Positions 1-13,600 of a DNA stretch of 64,000 nt are shown here, piece after piece. A program made the position numbers and the translations under genes. Each line of letters begins with the position of its first letter. The stretch's first letter is position 1. Source of the stretch: Cladopsammia gracilis (lineage: Eukaryota; Cnidaria; Anthozoa; Scleractinia; Dendrophylliidae). Where the stretch lies: the NCBI GenBank assembly GCA_022457155.1, contig JAJGOT010000123.1:362501-426500 (forward strand). The letters run 5' to 3'. The notes below the pieces were generated by a model that saw nothing but the letters and a program-made list of their open reading frames with translations, was not told the origin of the DNA and searched no databases.

Positions 1-119
1 TAAGTTTTCTGTCAACCATTTCGTCTCCTTTAGCTTTGAACTGACTGACTTCAATCTTACTTTTAAAAAGCGGTAAAACGCTTCAATAAAACTTTAGAAT
101 AAAAATATTATCTTGGTTA

Positions 120-400
120 ACCATTATTCAACGTTTTATAGAGCGTTTTTTGGCCAATCACAACAGAGCCATGCAATCTAATGAACCAATCAGAGCTCGA
201 GGCAAATACATGCAGCCGGCGCGAAGCGCGGGAAAACGCGTGCGAGCAAGTCACGATTGGTTTTGGTTTTACTTCTGCTTGGTTGAGAAAATGGCCCGAG
301 ATTATTTAGCCAATCACAAAGCGTAACAATGCAAAACCAAGGCAATCGTGAAATTACTTTTTACACTCAATTGAAAACCGCTCTTCAAGAAAGATAAACA
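120..400. repeat. MITE, CCAAT/GATTGG-rich family (copy 1)
   Basis: A non-coding repeat of about 280 bp containing several CCAATCA / TGATTGG boxes and an outer end reading TCAATTGAAAACCGCTCT. Related copies lie at about 6895-7060 with 7500-7630, 16005-16235, 23165-23410 and 58850-59128. All share the same order of motifs, including GATTGGTTTTGGTTTTAC. No coding capacity is seen. It fits a non-autonomous DNA transposon family; the superfamily is not assigned. Confidence 0.7.
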
Positions 401-988
401 ATGCTTGCTTTGTCATATTTCAGAAACAGAAACATATGAATGGATTTCTACAAACTGGCTAAAATGCTGGATGAATGATAAGATTGAAACCCCTCCAGTG
501 GATAATACATCTTTGCTGTGTTCGCATGGAAAGTAAGATGTGAAAGTTCGATTTAAGTCTTTGTGCGGGCCAAGTGGTCCAAACACAGGCCAGCAGGTGG
601 TTTTCATATGTCAGGAAAATCCCGGAATTTCGTTGTTTTCCGACCGTCCCTGTTACCGATATTGGATAGTGTTGGTGTGGTAAATATCGGCAATAATAAA
701 ATAATTTTACAATAACTGAAGTTATTCTCGCATGATGATCGGTCAAATTTTATCATCAATAAGAGTACAGACGCGTAAAATGTTAATTTATGCAAGATGT
801 CATCCTGTCAATTTTTTAGCCAATGAAATTTCTTTATTGTTATCAGTTAGTTAATGAGAAAGCGCGAAAACTTATTGACAATGATTGCGTCAATTTGAAT
901 AAAACGCAGCAATTTGTCATGTTTAACTTGCGTTCACTCTTCATTTCATCCGGTTTTTTACGATTTTGGCGTTTTTGTTATTGTTAAA

Positions 989-1130
989 AACAAATTGACG
1001 TCAGTTTATGCGTCTGTCCTCTTATTGATAATAAAATTCGTCATAACATTGTCAAAGTTTGTTGTGGATCCACTCACCTGCGGCTTGTCAATAAGATGAC
1101 GGACGCATAAAAAACTGACGTCAATTTGTT
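989..1130. mobile_element. Short hairpin MITE
   Basis: Imperfect inverted repeat of about 45 bp per arm, starting AACAAATTGACGTCAGTTT and ending with its complement. It contains CRE-like TGACGTCA-type cores in both arms. It lies in the leftmost visible intron of USP48. No ORF is seen. Confidence 0.65.
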
Positions 1131-1579
1131 AAATAAATACATGGCAAAATTAGAGGCTTGCCACCGAGATTAACCTATCGCCGACGTCCCAGACCATCCG
1201 AAGTTTTTTGTCATAAGTCGGGAATGATTGCAGAAATCTCGGGTGCTTTCGGGGAATAAAAACCCTTCCTGATTTTCCCCCGTCTATCCCAGGTAATCAC
1301 GGGAATGACTGTTATGTTTTCATAAGTCGGAATATAAGGAAACCACGGAATCCCGATCATCTCGAATTTTCCCGACTCACGAAAACCAGGCTTTTGTTAG
1401 ATTGACAGTATGGAGACACAAGAGCAGACCGCCAAATTTATAACTACCATCCGACAACGTCGAGGTGGAATTTTAATATTCTTGACCACAACATCTTAGT
1501 GAAATTGAAAGAATTAAGTTTAAATAAATGAAATTTTTGGTTTGTCACTCACTTTTTGTTTTTCTTGTTGCTCCGTCAG

Positions 1580-1628
1580 ACTGAACCCAAATCAAATTGT
1601 TAACGCCAAGAGGATAAACATCAAAACT
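1580..1628 (+). CDS. USP48: USP48 exon, leftmost visible
   Basis: A 49-nt exon between CTCCGTCAG and GTAAGTTAT. It encodes LNPNQIVNAKRINIKT, which lines up with the segment of vertebrate USP48 just before the ADIF..RYGGGPRL motif. It is too short to stand out as an ORF. The call depends on its in-phase join to the 2590-2636 exon. Confidence 0.8.
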
Positions 1629-4600
1629 GTAAGTTATCTTTGAATCCTTTAAACCTAAAAATAAGCCTAGGTATTCTCCTTGCTCTTCTCTATATATTTA
1701 TTATGGAGAAGTTGTTTTAAAGAAATAAAACAAATAAGGAGAAATTATTCGGTTTTCGCCATTGGGAGTAGATTAGGGTTAAGCTGCTTTTTACTGTTAC
1801 GCACAATTTGTTTTCTTTACATATCTTATGTTCAATCAAGACTCGACTTTCACGTGCAAAACTAACCCGTTCCCGCCCCGCGCTTTAAGGCCCGTTTACA
1901 CATGCGATTTTTGATGCGATTTTTGTCGCGCTCTCCAATGCAACTTTTGTCGCAAGTGTAAACTAGCGGCGATTTCCTTGCGATTCGGGTGCGACATTTG
2001 CTTTGATTTGCCGTGATTTGCCAAAAATTGCCATCAAGTTGCATCAGGTTTCGAACATGTTCGAAACATGTTCGAAACTTCTATGACATCGCGCGACAAA
2101 TCGCGCCCAAATCGCACTGAAATCGCCGCCCGTTTACACAGACGATTTGAAGATGTAACTTGCGCGCGACAAAAATTGCACAAAAAAATCGCCTGTGTAA
2201 ACGGGCCTTGATTTTTTGTGCAATTTTTGTCGCGCGCAAGTCAAGGCCCGGTTACACAGGCGATTTTTTTGTGCAATTTTTGTCGCACTTTTCAGTGCAA
2301 TTTTTGTCGCGCGCGAGTTGCGTCTTCAAATCGCCTGTGTAAACGGGCGGCGATTTCAGTGCGATTTGCCGCGCGATGTCGCAGAGGTTTCGGACATCTG
2401 ATGCAACTTGGCGGCGATTTTTGGGAAATCGCAGTAAATCAAGACAAATGTTGCAACCGAATCGCACAGAAATCGCCGCTAGTTTACACTTACGATAAAA
2501 GTTGCATTGGAGAGCGCGACAAAAATCGCATGTGTAAACGGGCCTTAAAAGAGGCACATTCATAAGTACATTTTCTGTTGATTTTTCAGGCTGATGAAAT
2601 CTTTCGCAAATATGGAGGACTACCCAGACTTCAAAGGTTGCTGGATTATTTCATTGTTCTTGATAGTCTCATCAACAATTTGGTAAATTTAAAGTGCCTT
2701 TGGGCAATCCCGATCCCGCAGTCATCCCGAAGATGTTTCGATTGCAGACCAACACCTTTAGCTCCTTTGCCATTTAATATAAGGGCAAACATGGTAGAAA
2801 TAAATATCCTTTATTTACCCTCGGCAGTGTTTATAGCACAAGTGACAGTGGGACCGAGCATTCAAATTAAACATAACACAACGTACAGATAACGTAAATA
2901 TATTGATATCTCCTTTCTTCACAGTGAAGATAACATTGATATCTTTAAACAAGGAATCAGAGAATTAACTCTGTGTGTAAATTATAGTGCTAAGGTCAAC
3001 CATAAATTTCCCTGTACTGAGCGTTAGCCCTAGTAAGGAAATGAGGGACCACACGAGGGAAAGAAAAAAATCTTTGACCTCGGTGGGATTCGAACCCACG
3101 ACCTCCGGATTAGATCGTCCGTCGCTCTGCCGCTTGAGCCACGAGGCCGTACGGGAGCAGATCGTGGGTAACAAGGTGGTAATTCGTGGTAATGAGAATG
3201 TGAAGGGTACAAATAAATGTTAAGCCACGTAGACTTAAATAAATGTTAAGCCTCCGTTAAGCCACACAGAATTGATTCTCTGATTCCTTGTTTGTATCAC
3301 CAGTGCTGCGTGGCTTAACATTGATCGATATCTTTACGTGTGTCGAGATATAACTTTTCCGCGGTGGGAGAATTCCTTGTTTTTCACTGAAGTTTATATA
3401 AAAAGCTTTTTTCTTACTTCTGTCCTTCAGTGATTCTCTTTGTATAAACTGTGTGAAAGAGCAATGCAGAAGAATACGATTCGAATCCAGATTGGCTGAG
3501 GATTACAAGTTTGTTTCAGATGCTTTAAAATGTCAAACGCCTGACAGGTAACCAGCTCTTATTTGTCACTGAGTACATGTTTTACCATACTTACATATTT
3601 GGTATGACTATCAGTCACATGTTTTCCCACGCTTATTTAGCTTTAGTTGCACGTTTTAACTTGTTTTAAGTTGTCTTCTTTAAGTATTGCTTGCAAAATA
3701 ATCACAAACGTAGTTCATAGTTCGTCCGTTGCTCACACTACTCTTTCGTCCTTGAAATTTGCAGTGAAAAGTTCTTTTGGGTTGGCAGAAGATCACTTCT
3801 CAGATGGAAAGCCCTGGCAGTTGAGCACGAAGAGCTGCGACAGAGCTTGATAGACAGCTGTCAAAATACAGCCAATCATGATACAGAAGACGAAGAAGAG
3901 GCTAAATCCATTGAAAATGAGAATAACGATGTTCGTGAAGCCAGAGAAAAAGAGAATTGTATAAGTATGAAGGAAAAGGAGAACGAGTCACCGCAACAGG
4001 AGACGCCAGAGGAAGATGAAAATGAAGCCGATGCCAAGTTTAACGAAGATTTGTTGTGTGAACACGGTAAGATAATGGTGATTATGATAATGATAACGAT
4101 GACCACGATGATGATGACGATGACGACGACTAAGACGACGACGATGACAATAACGACGACGATGGCGACGACGATGAAGATGACAACGATGATGATGACG
4201 ACGGCGATGATGATGATGATGACGACGACGACGATGACGACGATGATGATGATGACGACGACGATGATGACGACGACGATGGCGACGAAGATGACGACGA
4301 CGACGAAGACGATGACGAAGACGACGATGACAATGACGACGGCGACGATGACGATGGCGATGATGACGACGACGATATTGATGACGACGACGATGATGAT
4401 GGTGACGACCATGATGATGACGACGACGACGACGATGACGACGACGATGACGATGACGACGACGATGGTGATGATATTTATTTTGCGTACAGATGATATC
4501 ACTTGTGTATCATGGCGCTTTCCGTGTTTTTATGAGAATGAGATTGAATGAGATGGGACGTCAGCTCACGAAGACGCCCCAGGTCCATTGTTGAGCTCAA

Positions 4601-7600
4601 ATATAATATCCCTCATCCCACCCTACCCAAGGACGAATGTATGACATTGGGGGTGGTCACAGCCAGGGTTTTGTTACGTCCTCAGTAGTTCTTTTACGTT
4701 CTCATTGGAGATGCGTTAACTATCCAAACCATTTGCAGATATTCTAGCAAAAGCAGCACTTTTGACCCCGTGTGTTGGTCCAATCGGATTGGCGGCAGTA
4801 AGATTACAAAGTCGTTTTGTAGCGGAACAACTTTGTAGTAAAAGCGTCAAAAGCAACGAAAACAGCAAAACCTTTTCGTACCACAATATTGTCATGGTTA
4901 TGTTTTGCAGGAGATCTGTCCTCGGACGAGTCGTGTCGGCGGCTCGTTCCAGATGCGGTGTGGCAGAGGTTAAAATATTACTTTTCTGTTGCTTCTGAGT
5001 TTACAAGTGCTCACTCGGTCTGCAGATTATGTCAGGTAAATTTCAGACTCATATTTGCAGCCGATATTTGTGTCGTCACGCAACGCCGTAATAAGGGTTA
5101 ACACTCGTTTCCATCTCTCAAACTGACCTTGGACACCTTATGAGGTTTTACACAACGTAGTATTTTTTATCGTTATACCGTAGTTCTGACGTACACGAGA
5201 ACAGAACCCCATTTATTGGGCAGAGAACCCGGAGAACTGAGAGAACAGAGCTCCGGTTAAGCAAAGAGTAGCGTTTTGGGGTTTAGCATTGATCTACAGT
5301 GTTTAGGGTTAAGCACTGATTTGAAAACGGTTAGCTTTCATTTATTGTTATGGGTAACTATAAATATGTTAAAAATTACATCTTCCGGCAGCTAGTCCAC
5401 GTTGGTGTAGTGGATAAGGATATTAGTTATGAAGCGAACGACTCGGGTTCGAGGCTTGCACTATTCTGATCTTTTTTTTTCTAATTTTACTCCAACTTGT
5501 GAAATAGGTTTTACTTCATGTAACTTAAAGTGAAAAGGAAAGGTCAGTTTGCGATATGGAAACGAGTGTACCCGTAATAAGATGGGAAAAGCGTTGTGTG
5601 ACAACACAGATAACGGCTGCAAAGGATCCAGGTCCTCCCTTCCAGAGTCAATGCATCATCTTGGCTAATCATTTTTTTTTTCGGGCTGGGATACAGTTGC
5701 TTTAAGGCCTCACTTTAGTTTACTATTACTTACTTTACTTACGATGCTACTGAAGAACGACAACAAATGTTTATTGAACCTAGACTTGGGCCGAGTCTAC
5801 TTCGTCCTCGTGCAGTGGCATTTGCATATAAAATTGCGCATGAACAGAACTCACATTTGACCTGCTCCCAATATGCGGCTTTGATAGCTCAATTGGTAGA
5901 GCATCGCACCGGTAACGCGAAGGTCACGGGTTCGATTCAGGCTTTTTCGGGCTGGGATACGTATAGGAAATCGTATGAACACGAGTGCATTTCGTGATTT
6001 ATGGGCACGAGTGATGTTTTGAAAAAACATCACGAGTGCCCATAAATCACGTGATAGTTACAAAGTTTCATTTTCAAACTATTTGCAGGCGGAAGATGAA
6101 GAGGAGCGACAGAAGACTCAATTACACAGACTACTGGCGTCAGAACAAAGATCCTCCTTAACTCACCTGTATTTTGACAGAAATCGGCCGTCATTGGATA
6201 ACGACGTAAGTATTAAATACCGTAAAGACCCGGTCACACAGTGGAACTTTTCTTGCAACAATTGCAGAAGTAGAATCGAGTTCTACTTTTGTGACGTTGC
6301 GCGCGACAAATTGCCCAGTGTGACACCCCCAAAACTGGCATGTCTATTAATTCCAGACTTTTTATTTGAGATTTTATTCATCTCACGTTTAATCCCCGTC
6401 GCCCGTTAGGCTTAAACAATGAACTGTAAACACTTAACTATTTAACACTATTTCAGTTAGAATAAACCCTTTCACTCCCAGAATCAGTTATGAAGACATG
6501 TAGTGTAGTTCTAACGTTTGAGTCTGTGAACGAAAACCTATGGTGTGACCATTTAAATGAAACCTCTTTGGCAGTACTCTTGCATGGTACCATTTATTTG
6601 TTTATTTATTTATTTATTTTGCAAAATGAATTTTGGATTTTTCATGAATTTTGTTGTTCGGCACTCTAAGGTTAACTAATTTTTTCAACTTGTTTTATTC
6701 TGAAAAGATAGGGGGAAATCGCATCAATTAAAACCGCCAAACTTTCATGCCGAACGTTCTTTGTTGCAGCTTATCAATTGTTGTAACAAAGAGTAAAATT
6801 GTTACTGGCATTTCTCTCTTTCAGGACCCATTCGTTGCCTGTGCCATTTCAAAAGATTTTCTAGATCAATGGAGACAGTTTATAAGGTAATGCTTATAAG
6901 AGTGGTTTTCAATTGAGTGTCGAAAGTAATTTCACAGTTGCTTTGCTTTTGCATTGCTACGCTTTGTGATTGGCTAAAAAAATCTCGCGCCACTTTCTCA
7001 ACCAAAACCAATCGTGACTTGCTTGCACGCGTTTTCCCGCGCTTGTCTCCGGCTACATGTTTTTGCTTCGAGCTCTGGCGTGCGTTTCTCAAAGCTCCCG
7101 AAAAGCTATGTTATGTGCAAAATGTTTACCAACAAATATCTAATTTTTGTTGCTTTTGAAACCAAAGCAATAAAATCTCACGTTTACTGCTCAAGTTGGG
7201 TTGGTTTACTGGCCAACAACTTCATTCGTTAGAAACTAAATTTAAAAAAACAGCTTTCGAGCCCGAAATTTCTTCGGCCGGAGTTTTGAGAAACGCACGC
7301 CTGGACCGAGTTGTTCAAAGCACGATTAAGCTTACCCAGGATTAGCGTCAATTTTTAATCCAGTTAAATAACTAATCAATGAAAATTTTTGTAAAGACTT
7401 TTTGGCCTTCAGTTTCGACTTTGACTTGTCTTCACCTCTAGCGTAAAATCAGCTTTTAAAACATTTTAAACAAGAGAAATTAAATCCTCGGTTAACTTTT
7501 AATCCTGTATTAGCGCTAATCGGCTTTCGAACAACTGGGCCTTGATTGGTTCTTTGGATTGTCTGCGTCTGTTGTGATTGGTCGGAGTAATTACTTTGGT

Positions 7601-10600
7601 TTTGGTTTTACTACACTCAACTAAAACCCGCGCTAATATCAGGTACCAGAAGCGTACCACTGTTATGAGCTTCTGCAGGTACATAATAACCTTATCTCTA
7701 ATTTGTAGAAAGTCTCAAAAAACTTAAAAGTATATATATGTGAAAATTTTTATTGGCAGTAGATTTAGCAGTCAAATCATGACAAGCATTCCTACCAAGA
7801 GATAATCTATTCTCTCAAAACCTGTTTTATGTACATTTTAATTATTTAACTTTTATCCAGAAATAGGATCAGAGAACTAAAAACTTGGACAAGGAGAGGT
7901 TGGATACCTAAAATACGTGATTAACAACCTTGGACATTCAACTTCACCTGAACAGGAAATGAATGACATTATTATTTGACATAGCATTCTAGAGAGTATT
8001 CTAGAGTGCAAATACGCATCAAAATATGCAAATATTACACGTTGTTGTATAGCTGGAGTTTTTTTCAATACAACGCGCGCGTTGATTGGTCGATTCATGG
8101 TAACATGACATCTAACAAACGAACTGTTTCTAGCCAATTGTCCAAAGCGGGCAACATTTGCGAAAGCGGGCAACAATTATGACGTCAGAGGGAAACATTG
8201 CACTGTTGCCCGCTAGCGCAAGTGATCAGACCGTGACAAAAGGTGGCATGATTATGATGCGACTGATGTTTACCTCGAGTGCTCGGCGCGTTTTTCAAAT
8301 TGTGTTTTTTTCCACGACGAAGAAAGCTATATAACAAATCATTTAATGACTGATCCCTCGGGAAACAGTGAATTTTGTTTCCCTCGAATCTCGATGTTTC
8401 CCTTGACTTCGTCTCGAGAAACATCGAGATGTTTGGGAAACGAAATTCACTGTTACCTTTGGAACCAGTCATATTAAGTGTTCGCCGTGCGCTAGGAAAA
8501 AAAGACTGTCAAAAACTTAGATTTAGGAGAAGATGACTGTCGTATAATAAACAATTTATTTAGCGACAAGCTGTGTAATACGGCTGAGCCTTACGCTGAA
8601 TAACCTTTGTATAGAAATCGGTTACGAGTCTATTTGTTTCAACAGGTATCCGAAGGGGAATACCCCACCGGAGAAAATCAGGAATGCCCCTCTTCTATGT
8701 TCCCATGAAAAGTTCCTGTTTAATCCCGAGTGTGATGCCGAAGAAAATGGAGCCAGCGAAGAGTAAGTTGATCGCGTGAGAGTTATTGCAGTGACTTTGC
8801 CAACAAGTTAATTTGCTCTCAAGTCTATTCGCCTACACCGAAGCTAATTAAGGTGTGGTGTGCCTGTGGTGGTTAGCGTGTGTAGCACACGCAGAAAAAC
8901 TGGAAAAAGGGCGAAGCAAAGTAAATCGGAGACTTCTGCGAACAGGCTAACGCGTTTGACTTAAGATACGAAGGTCGGCGATTCAAGTCTTGGTCTGTGA
9001 CGTTGTGTTATTTCTCAGGCAAGCAACTTTACTCCACATTGTCTCTCTTTACCCAGGTGTTAGTACTTGTAGATGCATTGTGGCTGTGTTGTGTTCCTGA
9101 GCACAAAACTTTGCTTCAACCAGGTGTATCAATGGGTACCAGCGACTCGTTAAGGCCCGTTTACGCGGGCGATTTTTTGTGCTATTTTTGTCGCGCGCAA
9201 CTTGCATCTTCAAATCGCATGTGTAAACGGGCGGCGATTTCAGTGCGATTTGGGCGCCATTTGTCGCGCGATGTCGCAGAGGTTTCGAACATGTTCGAAA
9301 TCTGATGCAACTTGGCGGGTTTTTTGGGAAATCGCAGCAAATGTCGCACCCGAATCGCACATAAATCGCCGCTAGTTTACACTTACGACAAAAGTTACAG
9401 TGGAGAGCGCGAAAAAAAAAATCGCATCAAAAAATGGCATGTGTAAACGGGCCTTTAGGAAAATCGAATAAAATGCTGGGATTAACCCTCCAATGGACTA
9501 GCATCACATCCATGGGGGAGCAGCAATACTCCTAATTGTCTCACGCTACAGAAACCAGTTAAGCTTTTCTTTTGCAGTTATGTTAGTTTGCAGTTACTGA
9601 TTCGTTTCTTTCTAACCCTCCCGCCCTCCGTTTTACAGGCTTTGTTATGTTTGGCAACACGAGTGGAATACGCTTACCCAAATCTACCCATATGATCACG
9701 TGATCAGAGTGACCAAAAACGTAACGGAAGATGACGTGAGAGAACTGGAGACTTGTCCGGGTAAGCAATGAATCTGTGCGTCAGTCACTCCCACTCCAAT
9801 GTGTTGTGTAAGTGTCGGAGATATTGATTGCATAATTTGGAGAGGTGCTTATCACTTTGTAAACTTTGTATCTCTTTGGACTCCAATGGGACCCCGAAGT
9901 GCCCATCCCCCAGGGCATTTGCTCAAGTTCGGATCCTTGGTGTCGGGCATCAGCCTACCCTTAGTGCACCGCAGGGCATTTGACATCCTCGTGTTTTCGC
10001 CCTCAAGGAATCCTGGCTCCATTTCTGACGGGAAATTTGTTGCGAACTTGCTCTTATCGGTCGCTAGAGGAGAAAACTGAGGGAAAACACTTCTCTGTTG
10101 ACTTAGTTTGCCTTCAAATTACTTTTCGATGAGTCGAGGTTCGAAGAATTTTCCTTCTTTTCACTATACCCCAGGGCATTTGCATAGCTGTTTTGTTCCC
10201 CGGCATGGGGCATTTTTTACAAAACAGGGTTCGTACGGTCATGGAAAAACCTGGAAAGTCGTGGAATTGTATAATTTAATTTCCAGGCCTGGAAAGTCAT
10301 GGAATTTAAGTGTGGGTCATGGAAAGTCATGGAAAATTATGTTCATGGTACAAAATCACTAAGGCAGGTTAGGTTGTGGGAATAATAAGGCAAGATGAAA
10401 AATTCGAAAAATGATCGTTTTGGTAAAATTTTGAAAACAACTGTTGAACTCTTGGTGATGAAAATTTGAAAAGGTCATGGAAAAGGTCATGGAAAGTCAT
10501 GGAATTCAAAATCTGAAAAGAGTACGAACCCTGCAAAATGCTTCTGCGCGGGAGTTGTCCCGGAGAGGGGGGGGGGGGGGGGGGGATGACTGACTTCACT

Positions 10601-13600
10601 TAAAATTGCATGAAGTAAAACTGCTTTTCTGGAGACGAGCTGGTGTAGTGGTTAGCGTGTTGGACTTCAAATCCGGAGGTCGGTGGTTCAAAACCTTGAC
10701 TCGCCCATCTTGTTGTTTCCTAAGACAAGAATCTTTGCTCCACATTTGTCTCTCTCCATCCTGGCCCCGGTTGTTCAAAAGGTGGATAGCGTTATTCATC
10801 GGATAAATCACGATCCAGTGGATAAGTATTAACAAAATCCTTTGTGTTATCCACTGGATAGTGATTTATCCGGTGGAAGCGCTATCCACCTTTTGAACAA
10901 CCGGGGCCAGGTGTATAAATGGGTTCATTGCCACAGTGTTGTTTCCTATGACAAGAAACTCTTATCCACATTGTCTCTTTCCACCCAAGTGTATAAATGG
11001 GTAGCGGCCACATATCATGGGGGTAACCCTGCGATGGACCAACATCCCATCCAGGAGGTGGGGGAATAGCAATACTCCCAGTTGCTTCATCCCACATTCA
11101 CTGTTGGCTCCCTGTGGCTCATGTGCACTTTACTGTATAAAGGCCTGCATTTTTGGATACGATTTTTGTCGCGCTCTCCAATGCAACTTTTGTCGCAAGT
11201 GTAAACTAGCGGCGATCTCTGTGTGATTCGAGTGAGACATTTGCCGCCAAGTTGCATCAGGTTTCGAACATGTTCAAAACCTCTGCGACATCGCGGGACA
11301 AATCGCGCCCAAATTGCACTGAAATCGCCGCTAGTTTACAGACGCGATTTGAAGATGCAACTTGCGCGCGCAAAAATTGTACAAAACATCGCCTGTGCAA
11401 ACGGGCCTTTGGTTGAAATCAAATGAAGCCCCAACGTTTAAACTTTGAACGCTTTGTGACAGATGTGTGTACAGAATGTTCCACCGCGCGGATACAGGCA
11501 AGAGCCCAACACGTGGAAAACTACCGCTATGGTACAATATATGTGCGCAAAATTACCAAGGATCACAGCGAAAAGGATATTCAACAAGTCTTGAATGATG
11601 TAAGTGTAGTGACGTGTTTTTGTTCTCTACGTGTGCTTTATCGTGTTGTGTATTGTTTGATGTCACGAGGTTCTAAAAGTGCATCATTGATTTTCTAGGG
11701 CAACAATTAAGGTGGCTCGACTGGGTTTTTTGGCGCCACAAAATCCCAACATTGAACGGCTGATACTTCACTGTCTGAGCTCGGTCAGGCAAGCTGCTTC
11801 ACACATATACTAGAGATGAAATAAACTTTCCAAAAAAGTAGATTTGATTGACATCGGTGTTACCATAACAACGAACTGATGACGTCATGGTTTTTGCATA
11901 TTAGTAATTTTGTCAACATCTAGACCTAAACTTTTAAAATGACTGTATGCCTCTTATAGTCTAAATGTAAGTCTTCAAGACTGCAAAGTTTGAAAAAATT
12001 CTATAAGAGCGTTTTCGAATAAAATTGGGTTGAATATTTTCCATCAAAAATTTAAAGATTCACATTACTTTCTGTTATTTCGTCGATGCCAGCGTTTTCC
12101 TGACAAATTGAAACAATATTTTCACCCTATATTATTCATGTGCCATAAAACTACATTTCTTGAAGGTTTCATCCTGTTTGCTTCACTAGATTTCAGTTGA
12201 TGTGATCAGAAGCAATGTCTTAAATATTCTCATTCTACTCACAGAAGCAACACTTTTGTTAGGGAAGCGTTTATTTAAAAACTAGTCGATGAATTTTTTA
12301 TTTTTTAATCTTTTAATCTACAGTTGTACATGTAATGCACGACCTCTGTTAATTTCAAGTACATCGAATCATTTTAAGGGCGCGAAATAAAATTAAAAGT
12401 ATAGGGAACTTTTGCATTCGTCTTCCAAAGTTTCATTGCCGTATTATTTGTTGACAACTGGTTTATTTCAGGACTTTCCTCTTTTGTCTACATTCTACAT
12501 CCAGCGCTAGGATCATCCTATCTGAGAGGTAGGATGATCCTAGCGCTGGGATCATCCTATTGCCACATTTTTGCATGTAAACCAAATGAACCTTCTTGGC
12601 TCATCCTAGCACAAGGATCATCCTCTTTCATGTAAATAGGGATGCAAAAGTTAAGCAAAGTACTTAAAAGTTAAGGTTGTCATTTTCACTGTTTAGCGTT
12701 TAATATATTGCCAATACACTGTCAATTTACCAAACGTTTTGAAAGTTTACCAAAAAAGTTCTAAGCGTTTAAAAATTGTGAACTGCAGAATTGTCGGCGC
12801 CATTTGCCAACATAATTTTCATCAGGCGCAAAGAGTTTTCGTCAGTTTTCAACGGAAAAAAGCTCATCATTTTGAGAAAAATTAAAAGATAGTAACGTCA
12901 ACTAATTTTTTTTATACATCCTTGCCCATATTTCCATTTAATATTAAATAAAATCCCATTAAATAAAACGAAAAACGTCTCGGACGTTTGACCGCGTCGG
13001 AGGGGCAGGCCGATTTTGAAAAAAAAAAAACAGGAAAACAAAAGAAACCTCTTCCGGAGGGACACGCTTTTTGTGGAATATTTTTGTTTTTATGTCATTA
13101 CGCGTATGTTTTCGACAGCATGGACGAACAGTGCGACTCTAAAATGTTCTCAAATTTTTGGGATTGCGGTTTCAAATTTTTGGAAATTTTTGCACGGGCT
13201 GATTTTTGTTGACTGTAGTGCGACCAGGCCCTTAACAAACAACTATTTTGCACGTGCGTTAAAAAGTTTAATTGGCACTTTTGCACGTGCTTTAAATTTG
13301 TTAAATTAGCAAAACAACATTTTGCACGTGCGTTATTAGTTTTGGTATGTTTGTTTTTCAAAAACGTTAAAATTAAACCTGATTATAACAAAGATCAATA
13401 GAAAAAGATAGTGCTTTGTTGTGACACTACTTCAAAATTAATTCTGGCTTTCGAATATCAATTAAATATTCCACTCGTCGTGATTTTGAGAAAAATTGAC
13501 CGGTACATGACCTTACAGTCCCAGGGAGTTTTAAGTTCTGTTGACCTAAGGAGTACATTGTAATATGTTTTGAAGCGCGTCACATATGGTGCATTCTTGT

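Noticed and set aside
2216..2565. ORFs of 103-115 codons on both strands around 2.2-2.56 kb and 9.0-9.4 kb
   Set aside because: They fall in Harbinger-like MITEs, recur with each copy, and have no domain.
3076..3148. Functional tRNA-Arg gene
   Set aside because: The anticodon loop has eight bases and lacks U33, and the tRNA is joined to a SINE body inside a MITE. It was kept only as a tRNA-like pseudogene.
3847..4551. 234-codon + frame and 208-codon - frame through the GAY repeat
   Set aside because: Only the first part (to 4066) is USP48 exon. The rest is trinucleotide repeat past a good donor, and the next exon continues USP48 in phase.
8140..8480. Minus-strand 95- and 99-codon ORFs near 7.9-8.5 kb
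   Set aside because: They span a hairpin repeat and MITE-like sequence in a USP48 intron and show no domain.
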